From Bacteroidales bacterium (GTDB taxonomy: Bacteria > Bacteroidota > Bacteroidia > Bacteroidales > UBA3824): a stretch of 25,243 bases of DNA. The position numbers were made by a program, and so were the translations under genes. Positions within the stretch are counted from its first letter, which is position 1. Each line of letters opens with the position of its first letter. Below the pieces are notes generated by a model that did no database searches, had not been told where the DNA came from, and saw only the letters and a program-made list of their open reading frames with translations. This document shows positions 1 through 8,179 of the stretch, piece by piece. The stretch is taken from NCBI GenBank assembly GCA_016287995.1, contig JAEEXW010000003.1, positions 1 to 25,243 on the forward strand, read 5' to 3'.

Positions 1-1922
1 ATTACCAACGTAGTAGCAAAACCTTGAATAGGACCGTGTCCGAAAATGTAAAGGATAATACCGGTTAACAAAGTCGTACAGTTACCGTCAAGAATTGCAG
101 AATAAGAGTTTTTGTAACCGTCTTGAATAGCAAGTTTCAAACCCTTGTTGTTGTGAAGTTCCTCACGGATACGTTCGTAAATAATAACGTTAGCGTCCAC
201 TGCCATACCCATCGTAAGAACGATACCGGCAATACCGGGAAGTGTTAAAACAGCACCCAAAGAAGCCAAAACGCCGAACAAGAAGAACACGTTGCAAACC
301 AAAGCAATAGCCGAGGCAACACCCGCCATTCTGTAATAGAAAATCATATAAACAATCACAATCAAGAATGCGCCTACAAACGACCACATACCCTGACTGA
401 TTGTAGCCTGTCCCAAAGAAGGTCCTACGATTTCCTCTTCAATAACTTTTGCTGGAGCAGGAAGTTTACCTGATTTCAAGATGTTAGCCAAGTCTTTTGC
501 CTCAGTAACAGAAAAGTTACCTGTAATCTGAGAGTTACCGCCAGAAATTTCTGACTGAACGGTCGGATAAGAATATACGTAGTTGTCAAGAACGATTGCA
601 ACCTGACGACCGATGTTAGCCTTAGTGATTCTTGCCCAAGTTCTTGCACCTTCGCCGCTCATTGTCATAGAAACCATCGCTGAGCCGCCTTTGCGCTCGT
701 CAAACTCTTCACGTGCGTTTGTGATAGCATCACCGTTCAAAGGAGCAGTACCGTCAAAGTTAGTAGACTTAATAGCAACAAGTTCGTAGAAAGATTGCGA
801 AGCGTCCCTATCCATAGGTTTAACACACCAATAAAGTCTCAAATTGTCGGGCAACAAAGTCTTAACTTTCGGAGCATTCAAATATTTGTTGACCGTAGCC
901 GTATCTTTATAATTAGCGTAACCTACTGCCGCGCCGCCTACAAGATTGTTGTTTTGGTCAAGTATAGGATGCAAAACCGCAAACAACGGGTTCTCTTTTG
1001 CAAACATTTCGTAAGACTGATTTTGAGCAGAAGCAGAATCTGCATTGTCAATAAGGCTCAAACCAGTAGAATCTGCATTTGAAATAAGCGAACTTACAGA
1101 ATCCGTTGCAGCAACAACACTTTCAACATTGTTGTCAAAATCATATTTTGCATCAATAAGTTGTTTAACTTTTGCATTAGCAGCCGAGATGTTAGACCAA
1201 ATTTCGGTAACATCGTATGTTTCCCAAAATTCGAGGTTGGCTGTTCCTTTAAGAAGGTTTTTAACCCTTTCAGGATCTTTTACGCCCGGAAGTTCCACCA
1301 AAATTCTGCCCGTCTGACCAGTCAAAGGCTGAATGTTAGGCTGTGTTACACCAAATCTGTCGATACGGGTACGCAAAACGTTGAACGAGTTTGCAATAGC
1401 AGCCTCAGACTCTTCCCTCAAAACTTTAAGCACGTCGGCATTTGTAGAGTTGAACGTTACCCTGTTTTTCAAATTTTCATTAACGTAAAAAATAGAAGCG
1501 AGTTTTCCATGGGGTGCAACCTCTTCGTAAGCCTTTCCGAAAAGCGAAATGAAATCGTCCTGAGAGTTTTTCTGTCTTTCTTTTGCAAGCGACATCGCTT
1601 TAAGAAAAGTAGAATCTTTGCTGTGCTCCGACAAAGCGTTAACGACATCCGGAACAGAAACTTCCAAAATGACGTTCATACCGCCTTTAAGGTCAAGACC
1701 GAAATTTAATTCGTTTTCCAAACATTCCTTGTAAGTGTACCCTAAAAACACCTTTTGTGAACCGATAGAGTCCAAATATTTAGCCTCTTTATCAGGATCT
1801 CCCGCTGCAAATTTTGCAGCCTTGGATTTCACATTAGAGGTTACCACCGAAAACGAGAGGTGGAACAAACACGCGAGTGCCAAAGCAACCGCGAGGACTC
1901 TGATTAATCCTTTATTTGACAT
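1..1922 (-). CDS. secDF: SecDF protein translocase subunit, N-terminal (SecD) part, partial
   Basis: Inner-membrane component of the Sec system that uses the proton gradient to help pull secreted proteins through SecYEG. The gene runs off the left edge of the window; 640 residues are visible. The start is ATG at 1922, giving MSNKGLIRVL and a first membrane segment at about residues 5-25. FGLDLKGG (74-81) is the classic SecD motif that opens the periplasmic P1 domain. A multi-helix membrane block follows from about residue 510, with the conserved VDANVIIYERIREE at 575-588. Between about 255 and 330 there is a Ser/Ala/Asp-rich spacer, an insert of the sort I expect in Bacteroidota SecD. Proteins of this phylum are usually SecD-SecF fusions of about 1000 residues; the SecF half would lie outside the window, so the fusion itself is inferred. 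A good -33/-7 promoter lies 60 bases upstream. Confidence 0.95.
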   Translation of the reverse strand, partial: MSNKGLIRVLAVALALACLFHLSFSVVTSNVKSKAAKFAAGDPDKEAKYLDSIGSQKVFLGYTYKECLENELNFGLDLKGGMNVILEVSVPDVVNALSEHSKDSTFLKAMSLAKERQKNSQDDFISLFGKAYEEVAPHGKLASIFYVNENLKNRVTFNSTNADVLKVLREESEAAIANSFNVLRTRIDRFGVTQPNIQPLTGQTGRILVELPGVKDPERVKNLLKGTANLEFWETYDVTEIWSNISAANAKVKQLIDAKYDFDNNVESVVAATDSVSSLISNADSTGLSLIDNADSASAQNQSYEMFAKENPLFAVLHPILDQNNNLVGGAAVGYANYKDTATVNKYLNAPKVKTLLPDNLRLYWCVKPMDRDASQSFYELVAIKSTNFDGTAPLNGDAITNAREEFDERKGGSAMVSMTMSGEGARTWARITKANIGRQVAIVLDNYVYSYPTVQSEISGGNSQITGNFSVTEAKDLANILKSGKLPAPAKVIEEEIVGPSLGQATISQGMWSFVGAFLIVIVYMIFYYRMAGVASAIALVCNVFFLFGVLASLGAVLTLPGIAGIVLTMGMAVDANVIIYERIREELHNNKGLKLAIQDGYKNSYSAILDGNCTTLLTGIILYIFGHGPIQGFATTLV

Positions 1923-1980
1923 TGTTAAACGTTTATTTTTATATTTTTTTATTATTCATTGCGTATACTTTTAGCGGCTG

Positions 1981-2011
1981 CAAAGATAAACATTTTTTTT
2001 AATATCACAAA
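1981..2011 (-). promoter_or_regulatory. Bacteroidota-type promoter of secDF
   Basis: Read on the minus strand, a TTTG box (2011-2008), 19 bases, then TATCTTTG (1988-1981), matching the Bacteroidota primary-sigma consensus TTTG-N19/20-TAnnTTTG. Transcription would start near 1974, giving a leader of about 50 bases to the secDF ATG. Confidence 0.75.
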
Positions 2012-2047
2012 AAATTGACATTAACTTTAATAAATTTTTTTTAATAG

Positions 2048-2091
2048 AAAAAAGCCGAAAATTCCGCCACAAAAAAAGCAGAAATTCCGGC
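2048..2091 (-). terminator. Rho-independent terminator of the helicase/coiled-coil unit
   Basis: Two 14-base arms (2054-2067 and 2078-2091) can pair on the minus strand with one T-T mismatch and a few G-U pairs around a T-rich loop. Six T residues follow on the minus strand (2053-2048). It starts 28 bases beyond the stop codon of the coiled-coil gene, closing that transcription unit before the secDF promoter. Confidence 0.8.
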
Positions 2092-2118
2092 AACGAAACA
2101 AATAAACTATGATAAAAC

Positions 2119-2790
2119 TTATTTAAATTTCAAATACAAAAACACCGAAAAACCAATCAAACCGATTAACAAAACAATTACCGTCCAAAGCAAACCTTTC
2201 AAGGAAGAAATAGCAGTGGAATTTTTTTGTGATTGTTTAAAAGCCTGATTATCAGTAATAACCTTATTAATTTTTTCCAATTCCGTGTTGTTGAATTTCT
2301 GTCCCTGAATAGCCTCAGAAAGCAAAGCGTTAAGTTTTTCTAACCTCGCAGGAAAGTCCACTGCCGAGATTTTGTTCTTCAATTCCGTCGTACTTTGGGC
2401 AAGTTCGAGATAAGAATTTAAGAGTTGGTCTGTCTTGGCAGTCTGGTTCAAATAAGTTGATTTTACCAATTCGATTTTTTTCAACGACTCTTCGGCATTG
2501 CTTTTGAGCAGCGCCGACTGCTCCGACACGAGGTTTTTAACAGAGTTTTCCGCCGTTGAAGCCACCGAGCCTACTTTTTGAGAGGTTTCGGTGCCAATTT
2601 GGTCAATATATTTTTGATAAAGGGAAGTCAGTTTGTCCAAATTACCGGCAAACTCCTTATGAATGGTTTTTGCCTCCTCTATGACCGCGTCAGAGGCCTT
2701 ACCCGCCTCGGAAATCATCTCGGAGGCTGACTTCAAACTTTCAAGTTCGTTTTGCAACTGCAACAACTCATTGTTAATCAATTCTTTCAT
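2119..2790 (-). CDS. Tail-anchored coiled-coil membrane protein, unknown function
   Basis: A 223-residue protein starting MKELINNELL with no signal peptide. Residues 1 to about 190 are almost all polar helix with heptad-like spacing, rich in Leu, Glu, Ser, Lys and Asn. The segment around 40-140 resembles the long coiled coils of chemoreceptor signalling domains in composition, but I see no conserved receptor hairpin tip. A single hydrophobic helix at about 199-220 ends only three residues before the C-terminus (KFK). The expected topology is therefore a cytosolic coiled coil anchored by its tail in the inner membrane. It starts 43 bases after the helicase stop with no promoter or terminator between, and a strong terminator follows, so the two genes are probably co-transcribed. 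I recognise no family. A partner that tethers or multimerises the helicase is inference. Confidence 0.8.
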   Translation of the reverse strand: MKELINNELLQLQNELESLKSASEMISEAGKASDAVIEEAKTIHKEFAGNLDKLTSLYQKYIDQIGTETSQKVGSVASTAENSVKNLVSEQSALLKSNAEESLKKIELVKSTYLNQTAKTDQLLNSYLELAQSTTELKNKISAVDFPARLEKLNALLSEAIQGQKFNNTELEKINKVITDNQAFKQSQKNSTAISSLKGLLWTVIVLLIGLIGFSVFLYLKFK

Positions 2791-2833
2791 ATCGGTATAT
2801 CGTTTTTTTATAAGGTTCTTTTTTATTTTTTTT

Positions 2834-5800
2834 CTACAAAACTCCGTTAGTTTTTAAGACCGTAGCATTGAACTTTTTAAGCCAATTCAGTTGTAGTTTC
2901 ATAGACAAAATACATTCCGATTCGTCTTTCAAATCAAAATTTTCTTCGCTGATTTTTTTTGTCAACTTATTGAAATCCTCTACAAACCGCTCGGTGTTTT
3001 CCGTGTGTCTTAACTTGTTAAGCCCCTCACTTATAGTTTGATAAGCCTCAAAACGGCCTTCCTCGTCATACTGAGGCAAGGTAAACAGACGGCAATATCC
3101 GTAAAGTATTTTGTCGGCAAAACCACGCTTCAAAATATCATGACTATCAACGGAAGACTGTAAACTAAGAAGTTCGTTAATGTTGCCGTCCGTCTTGGAA
3201 ATCACCTTAATAATATTGTCAACATCTTTCGGCAAAGCCTCCTCTTCGTCCTCAAACAAATACCCGCATTTGTAACGCGAAACAAAATAGTTTTGAAGAT
3301 TTTTAGCGAACACTTCTTCCGAGAAACTACCGTCTTTCTGCTCTTGAAGCACTCTTTTGAAGAAATTTCCTGAATCTTTTGCCGCTCTTTCGTAAAGAGG
3401 ATAAACCTCGGCATAGAAAAAGTCTATCAAAACGCCGGCATATTTTTCTATCGACAAATATTTTTCCTCGTCAATGTCCGACAAATACAAAAGCACTTTT
3501 TCACGCGTAAGATTTCTCTGCAAAACGGGTAGGAGTTTCATTCTGTAAAAATCCTTATTGTGCTTTGTCATAAAGACTTCCGTTTCTTCTTTCGCAGAAT
3601 TTATCAGATAATCGTCAATAAGGTCAATTTCTTTTAACCTCGAAATTGCACGGATTGTATCCCTGCGGTTGCGGAATTTGTCATAAATCAATCTAAACTC
3701 ATTGCGTTTTCCCTCACCGAGATTTTTAACGCGGACATTATACAATTTTGCCAACAGTTTTTCAAAAGCCTCATAACTCCTGCTCTGATTGTAACAACGC
3801 CTTAAAGCGGTTGTTGAAACATCTGCTTTTAAAATCGCGTTCAAAAACTGAGCCGCCTCAAAAAAACTGTTGTTATAAAAAGGTATTACAACAGAAGTTT
3901 TGCCGCCCTCTTCCACTAAGTCGAGTGCGGTCTGAATGCCGTTGCCCTCTTCCGCCTCGTTCTCAGTTTCCATAACGGACAGAAAAGCGAGCGGATTTTC
4001 GGTGTTAAGTTTTATCAAATCAAAGACATACGCCTGAATTTTTTCCGCAATTACCTTATCGTAACTCATTTCAGGCATATTAAGTTCGCCGGTCTTAAAA
4101 TTGATAAAGCCCAAACTCTTGGTCTTGTCATAAGAATAAATGTACAACTGATAAGGGTTAAAACTCGGCTCGGCGTCAATCTGAATTTCCAAATTAAACT
4201 CGTTGTAAACTGCGTCAATTATCGTCTGACGGAAAGAATATCTCGGGAAAACAACGCCGTCAAGAATTTCCTTAATCACGGCTTTTTCTTTTTCAGGACC
4301 CGGATTCTGAGAGAGAAGCCTTTGAAGATTGTTAACCGTATCGAAATCGGTAATTATCACATTTTCAGCGGTTTTGATATTACCTGAGGCATCTCTTACG
4401 GTTTCAAACCCCGAAAAATCTTTGTCCATAGTATTGATGAACAAATCCACCACAACGGTTTTGTCCTTTGCTCCACGGCCGTTCATCCTGCAAAAAGAAT
4501 CCAACGAAATCGGAGGTTCAAAATGAATTACGTTAGTAAGATTTTTAACCCGTATTCCCGTACCGGCAGACTGCGCCGCTGAAAGCACTTTCTTCTCGCC
4601 GTCAATGAATTTTTCGCAAGACTTCATGCCCGAAACCGCCTCAGAACTTGTAATATCACGGTCTAACTCCACAATGTCGCCACCATAATAACCAGTTTCC
4701 AAACCGCTGATTTTGTAGTCTTTGTCGTCAAACGGACACTTTTCAGAAAAGATTATAGCCGTTGGATTTTTAGCATTTGAAATAATTCTTTCAGCCTCAG
4801 ACTGCTTTACTTTACGTGCATACGCGTCTAAATCGTCAGTATTGCCCGCGCCTTTCATCTGAATGTCATGAACCACGAGATTAACTTTTGAAGCAGGCTC
4901 ATTAGAAATCACAACTCTTTCGGTTTGAAGTTTTTGTGAAATCTCGTTGATAATATTAGCCTCCTTAGTCCACGTAAAGGCACCTGTACGCAAAATATTT
5001 ATATTTTCGTCAGAAAAATTTCCAGCAATTATATTCTTAATATCCTGATAATAAGAACGGAAGTCAAAAGTTTGAAGACAAACTCTCTGAGCCTCGTCCA
5101 CCATCACGAAATACACGGGTATTTTTTTAGAGTCAATTCTCTTAAAAATATCCCTGATGTACGGGTCATGTACCAAAGACGGCGACAAAAAAGTTACAAT
5201 ACTTTTGCCACTAACAACCTCTTCAACCGCCATATCCCTATCAAAAGAATTTTGCAACGCAGGGTTGATGTAATAGTCAGTTTCGATGCGCCGTTCACGC
5301 AACATATTGAACTGCATATCCATAACGGCGAGCGTCGGCGAGAGCATAAAACTATAACCGGGCTTCATCAATGCGGCAAAAAGCGCAATCAAAGTTTTGC
5401 CCGTAGCAGGCGGAGAAACGTGAAGCACGTTGTCGCCGTTAAGAAGATAAGCGATACTCTGAGCCTGATAATTCAAAAAATTATTTTTGCCGAACAGATT
5501 TTTCAAGAAAAATTTCAAAGCATCTTCCTGCTCAAAACTTATTTCCTCCTCCGGCGAAGTTTCATCGTCCTCCTCAGAAGACTCTTCGTCAACTAAATTG
5601 TCTTCTCCCAAAGGAAGATTAATATCGTAATGTATATAATTATTGAACAGAAGTTTAGTTTCGGCCATAGGTAATTTTGCCGAGCGCACCAAAGCGTATT
5701 TTTTCGATTTGGTATCCACAATTTTTTCATCAAAACCGCTTCTTGCCAAAACCGAAATATCTATCAACAAATCATATTCTTTGGTAGAATCAAACTCAGT

Positions 5801-6943
5801 GATATTCTCTCTGCTGCCCTGATAAAGCAAGTTCAACTCCGTTGAAGCAAACTCGTCGGAAAAGAAGATGTCGAGTTTAACATTCGGGAATACTCTGCCG
5901 AGATTTTCAAGCGTGAAAAACTTGTTGAAATGTTGTTTCAAATCCTCAACCGCCAAAAAAGCGCAAGGCACATCACGCTCTATAACACCAATTTTCCAAC
6001 TCTTAGCATCTAATGACAACGCACCGGAATTAATCGCCTCCAACAAAACCTTTTGTATTCTGGCGATTGCAAAAGGCGTAAGCGCAATTTGCAAAGCCTC
6101 AATACCGTCCTCAGTAGTATAAAGCGGCGAATTATAATTCTCTTTGATAATATCAAAGTACGGACTTTGCGTAAAAAATGAAAGTTCGTCCGTCTTGTGC
6201 GAAAGTATGTCAGATTTTCTGATAACCACCCTGCCGTCAATACCTAACGGATTGAGCAGAGCCGAAATAGCGTCTTCGGTAATCCAATCGGTAGTATCCA
6301 CCATGGAATCGTCCATATTGAATTTGTAAGTCAAGGTCTGAGCCGTGTTTTCGGCGTATGGCGCATGAAAATTCAAATCGCATTTTTCGTCTAAAAAAGC
6401 GTAAGACGGGTTGGTTTTCAAAGCCGCAATATCGCGACGAAGTTTTTTAGATTTTTTTACAACACTCTGAAAATCACAATCTATGTCAGCAAACTGAAAA
6501 ATATAATCGCCCTCAGCAAACACCGCACCGTATGTCAGAAAGTCATAAATCATTTCCAAACGAGGATCTGCGCTTTTGATTCTTTTTGCCTTAATCCTCG
6601 GCTCTATAATATGCAAAGCCTTGAACACCAAATCTTGAACCTCGCGCTTTGGCATTTCCCTATAAATTTCGCCTTCCGACGAAATTCTTTTCATCGTCTT
6701 GCCGATAGTAGTAGAGAGAATATCCTCTACAAACTGCGAAGCATACGCCGGAGTACCTCTTGAAACAATATTGTACAAAACGGCAACGGCAGCGTCCGAA
6801 GACTCATCCGTTATATTGATATTTGTCTCTAAATCAAAATATGACAATTGCTCCAAAAGCGGCTCCATTTTGTCTTTCATGAAACCGTTTGCTTTGAGAG
6901 TCTCTATTGCGCTTGTAAAATATCCCGCTTTGAGTTGTAACAT
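2834..6943 (-). CDS. Large RecQ-like superfamily 2 DNA helicase with long unknown N- and C-terminal regions
   Basis: A 1369-residue protein counted from ATG 6943. An in-frame TTG at 6979 could extend it by 12 residues, but that codon lies inside the -7 promoter box, so I reject it. Residues 1-445 match no domain I recognise, and an acidic linker (about 449-475) precedes the motor. Helicase motifs run in order: a Q-motif-like segment (FLNYQAQS, 489-496), Walker A SPPATGKT (510-517), motif Ia SPTL (535-538), Walker B DEAQ (616-619), motif III TGAF (653-656), motif V (about 788-800) and motif VI with RMNGRG (about 819-824). This order and spacing is SF2, RecQ-like in motifs V and VI. Near 1098-1112, RAISRLKEIDLIDDY looks like a winged-helix stretch; the rest of the C-terminus is helical and unassigned. 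ATP-dependent unwinding is well supported by the motifs. The biological role is unknown, and defence or repair are both possible. Confidence 0.88.
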   Translation of the reverse strand: MLQLKAGYFTSAIETLKANGFMKDKMEPLLEQLSYFDLETNINITDESSDAAVAVLYNIVSRGTPAYASQFVEDILSTTIGKTMKRISSEGEIYREMPKREVQDLVFKALHIIEPRIKAKRIKSADPRLEMIYDFLTYGAVFAEGDYIFQFADIDCDFQSVVKKSKKLRRDIAALKTNPSYAFLDEKCDLNFHAPYAENTAQTLTYKFNMDDSMVDTTDWITEDAISALLNPLGIDGRVVIRKSDILSHKTDELSFFTQSPYFDIIKENYNSPLYTTEDGIEALQIALTPFAIARIQKVLLEAINSGALSLDAKSWKIGVIERDVPCAFLAVEDLKQHFNKFFTLENLGRVFPNVKLDIFFSDEFASTELNLLYQGSRENITEFDSTKEYDLLIDISVLARSGFDEKIVDTKSKKYALVRSAKLPMAETKLLFNNYIHYDINLPLGEDNLVDEESSEEDDETSPEEEISFEQEDALKFFLKNLFGKNNFLNYQAQSIAYLLNGDNVLHVSPPATGKTLIALFAALMKPGYSFMLSPTLAVMDMQFNMLRERRIETDYYINPALQNSFDRDMAVEEVVSGKSIVTFLSPSLVHDPYIRDIFKRIDSKKIPVYFVMVDEAQRVCLQTFDFRSYYQDIKNIIAGNFSDENINILRTGAFTWTKEANIINEISQKLQTERVVISNEPASKVNLVVHDIQMKGAGNTDDLDAYARKVKQSEAERIISNAKNPTAIIFSEKCPFDDKDYKISGLETGYYGGDIVELDRDITSSEAVSGMKSCEKFIDGEKKVLSAAQSAGTGIRVKNLTNVIHFEPPISLDSFCRMNGRGAKDKTVVVDLFINTMDKDFSGFETVRDASGNIKTAENVIITDFDTVNNLQRLLSQNPGPEKEKAVIKEILDGVVFPRYSFRQTIIDAVYNEFNLEIQIDAEPSFNPYQLYIYSYDKTKSLGFINFKTGELNMPEMSYDKVIAEKIQAYVFDLIKLNTENPLAFLSVMETENEAEEGNGIQTALDLVEEGGKTSVVIPFYNNSFFEAAQFLNAILKADVSTTALRRCYNQSRSYEAFEKLLAKLYNVRVKNLGEGKRNEFRLIYDKFRNRRDTIRAISRLKEIDLIDDYLINSAKEETEVFMTKHNKDFYRMKLLPVLQRNLTREKVLLYLSDIDEEKYLSIEKYAGVLIDFFYAEVYPLYERAAKDSGNFFKRVLQEQKDGSFSEEVFAKNLQNYFVSRYKCGYLFEDEEEALPKDVDNIIKVISKTDGNINELLSLQSSVDSHDILKRGFADKILYGYCRLFTLPQYDEEGRFEAYQTISEGLNKLRHTENTERFVEDFNKLTKKISEENFDLKDESECILSMKLQLNWLKKFNATVLKTNGVL

Positions 6944-6976
6944 ATCGCATAAGTTTTTATACGTACTACCTAATTG

Positions 6977-7007
6977 CAAATTTAATGCTTTTTTTCAAAG
7001 CCGCAAA
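6977..7007 (-). promoter_or_regulatory. Promoter of the helicase unit
   Basis: On the minus strand, TTTG (7007-7004), 19 bases, then TAAATTTG (6984-6977). Transcription would begin near 6970, leaving a leader of about 27 bases before the ATG at 6943. The box overlaps the TTG at 6979, which therefore could not be on the transcript. Confidence 0.7.
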
Positions 7008-7083
7008 ATATTTTTTTAAGAAAAATTTCGATTAGATGTTAATTGTATATAAATTCATTTTAACAGAAAATTTATACAAAAAA

Positions 7084-7115
7084 TTTGGTATATACTTTGT
7101 AACTTCATACATTTG
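7084..7115 (+). promoter_or_regulatory. Promoter of the 47-residue ORF unit
   Basis: TTTG (7084-7087), 20 bases, then TACATTTG (7108-7115) on the plus strand: a full match to the Bacteroidota consensus. It diverges from the helicase promoter, with 76 bases between the two -33 boxes. The expected start of transcription is about 7122, some 45 bases before the ATG at 7167. Confidence 0.7.
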
Positions 7116-7166
7116 CAACGAGAAACATAAATCAATTTAAGTCTAACTCTTTAAAACTTTACTATT

Positions 7167-7310
7167 ATGGCTACAACGTTTTTATTTTTTGCGACATTGA
7201 TTGTTGCAGTGGCAATGGCTGTTGTTAACGGCATTTCCAAAACCGATAATTTTAAGAAACACGGAGACTCGTTTTCCGTAGAAGCGGAAAGTTTGGTATT
7301 CAGAAACTGA
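7167..7310 (+). CDS. Small hydrophobic protein of 47 residues, unknown
   Basis: ATG 7167 to TGA 7310. Residues 1-22 form one hydrophobic helix (FLFFATLIVAVAMAVV after MATT), either a membrane anchor or an uncleaved signal. A 25-residue polar tail follows, containing SKTDNFKKHG and SVEAESLVF. I recognise no family. The case for a real gene is its surroundings: a full-consensus promoter 51 bases upstream, a textbook terminator 41 bases downstream, and nothing else in the unit. No Shine-Dalgarno sequence is visible, as is usual for this phylum. It is transcribed away from the helicase. It could instead be a small regulatory RNA that happens to contain an open frame. An overlapping antisense frame of 60 codons (7151-7333) has no promoter of its own and looks spurious. 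Confidence 0.6.
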   Translation: MATTFLFFATLIVAVAMAVVNGISKTDNFKKHGDSFSVEAESLVFRN

Positions 7311-7351
7311 TTCCGAATTGCATAATCACTCATATTTTTTGTATATTTATT

Positions 7352-7393
7352 GAATACCGTTTAAGAGAATCACTTAAACGGTATTCATTTTTT
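7352..7393 (+). terminator. Strong rho-independent terminator after the 47-residue ORF
   Basis: A perfect 14-base-pair stem (7352-7365 with 7373-7386, starting GAATACCG) around a 7-base loop, followed by an A and then TTTTTT. It fits termination of the plus-strand mini unit. Confidence 0.88.
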
Positions 7394-7410
7394 ATACATA
7401 AAACACGTAT

Positions 7411-7454
7411 AAAAAAACCGGACGTAAACTCTTAACAAAAAGTTTAACACCCGG
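7411..7454 (-). terminator. Probable terminator of the Nif3/zinc-ribbon/lipoprotein operon
   Basis: On the minus strand, CCGG at 7454-7451 pairs with CCGG at 7421-7418. An inner AAACT/AGTTT pairing extends the imperfect stem, and seven T residues follow (7417-7411). It lies 45 bases past the lipoprotein stop codon. Confidence 0.6.
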
Positions 7455-7499
7455 CTAAAACTAAAAAATTATGAAAACTTATAACAATTTTGAATGTTT

Positions 7500-7955
7500 T
7501 TAATTTTCAGCAACCGCTTTTTTGGAAATAACGCCTACTGATAAGGTTGCTTCCACCGTTTCCGATTCTTCTTCGTCTTTATCAAAGATTTCGTACTTTA
7601 AAGTTATGGTCTGATAACCATTAGAAATCACACCTGTACCGCTTTTAACCTCAAACTGCGAATTAAGGTCGCCGCTAAAAGTAATCGTTGTACCCGAAAT
7701 CTCAGCCTCCATTGAAGCACTTTGATTGTGGAAATTGTTAATTTTGATTTTTGTGTCCGAAACTTTTGAAATATTCACATCAAAAGTTCCGCCAAACTCT
7801 CCCGTAGAATTGTCCGTATTCCAAGTCCACTTGCCTTCAAGATCTTTCGTAGAATAAGCATAACTCGGAGCGTCTTCTGAACAAGAAACAGCCGCAAACG
7901 TCACCGGCATAAACAACGCTGAAATAATCAAAAGTTTTTTCAAAAATCTCTTCAT
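7500..7955 (-). CDS. Small lipoprotein, unknown function
   Basis: A 151-residue protein with a clear lipoprotein signal: MKRFLKKLL, a hydrophobic core, then the lipobox AAVSC with the lipidated Cys at residue 25. The mature part is rich in Thr, Ser, Gly and Asp. It shows an alternating strand-like pattern, with LEGKWTWNTD near the start and GTTITFSGD and YQTITLKYEIFD further on. This resembles the small lipocalin-like or beta-barrel lipoproteins common in Bacteroidota, though no named family can be assigned by eye. It is the last gene of a tight run: its start lies 5 bases after the stop of the small acidic protein. The operon's likely terminator follows. Its envelope location contrasts with the cytosolic proteins upstream, so co-transcription need not mean shared function. 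Confidence 0.8.
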   Translation of the reverse strand: MKRFLKKLLIISALFMPVTFAAVSCSEDAPSYAYSTKDLEGKWTWNTDNSTGEFGGTFDVNISKVSDTKIKINNFHNQSASMEAEISGTTITFSGDLNSQFEVKSGTGVISNGYQTITLKYEIFDKDEEESETVEATLSVGVISKKAVAEN

Positions 7956-7960
7956 AGTTT

Positions 7961-8167
7961 TTATAAATTAAAATTAGTTTTCAAAATTTCTGCTTGTTGT
8001 AACAAATCTTCTTCTATAGACACCTCAGACGGTAAATCTTGAAAGCCGGAGGGCTTAGGAGCAATCTTGTCAATGTCAAAATTCTCCAACTCTCCGACTT
8101 CAAAATCTTCGTCATCGTCTACAAACGAAGAATATTTCGCAAACAAATTACCGTTTTCTGGTTCCAT
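7961..8167 (-). CDS. Small acidic protein of 68 residues, unknown
   Basis: Starts MEPENGNLFAKY and is strongly acidic in its first half (DDDEDFEVGELENFD). It ends in a short amphipathic helix (EEDLLQQAEILKTNF). There is no signal peptide, membrane helix or metal-binding Cys. It sits 12 bases after the zinc-ribbon gene and 5 bases before the lipoprotein gene, so it is very likely translated as part of that operon. The sequence looks largely disordered. I recognise no family. A long frame on the opposite strand across this region is a shadow. Confidence 0.65.
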   Translation of the reverse strand: MEPENGNLFAKYSSFVDDDEDFEVGELENFDIDKIAPKPSGFQDLPSEVSIEEDLLQQAEILKTNFNL

Positions 8168-8179
8168 AAAAGTTACTTT

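Noticed and set aside
1161..1709. Plus-strand frame of 182 codons within secDF
   Set aside because: Antisense shadow; the minus strand carries an unambiguous SecD sequence across the same bases.
2119..2790. Methyl-accepting chemotaxis-like receptor
   Set aside because: The coiled coil resembles a receptor in composition only. There is no conserved hairpin tip, no HAMP domain, and the single membrane helix is at the C-terminus.
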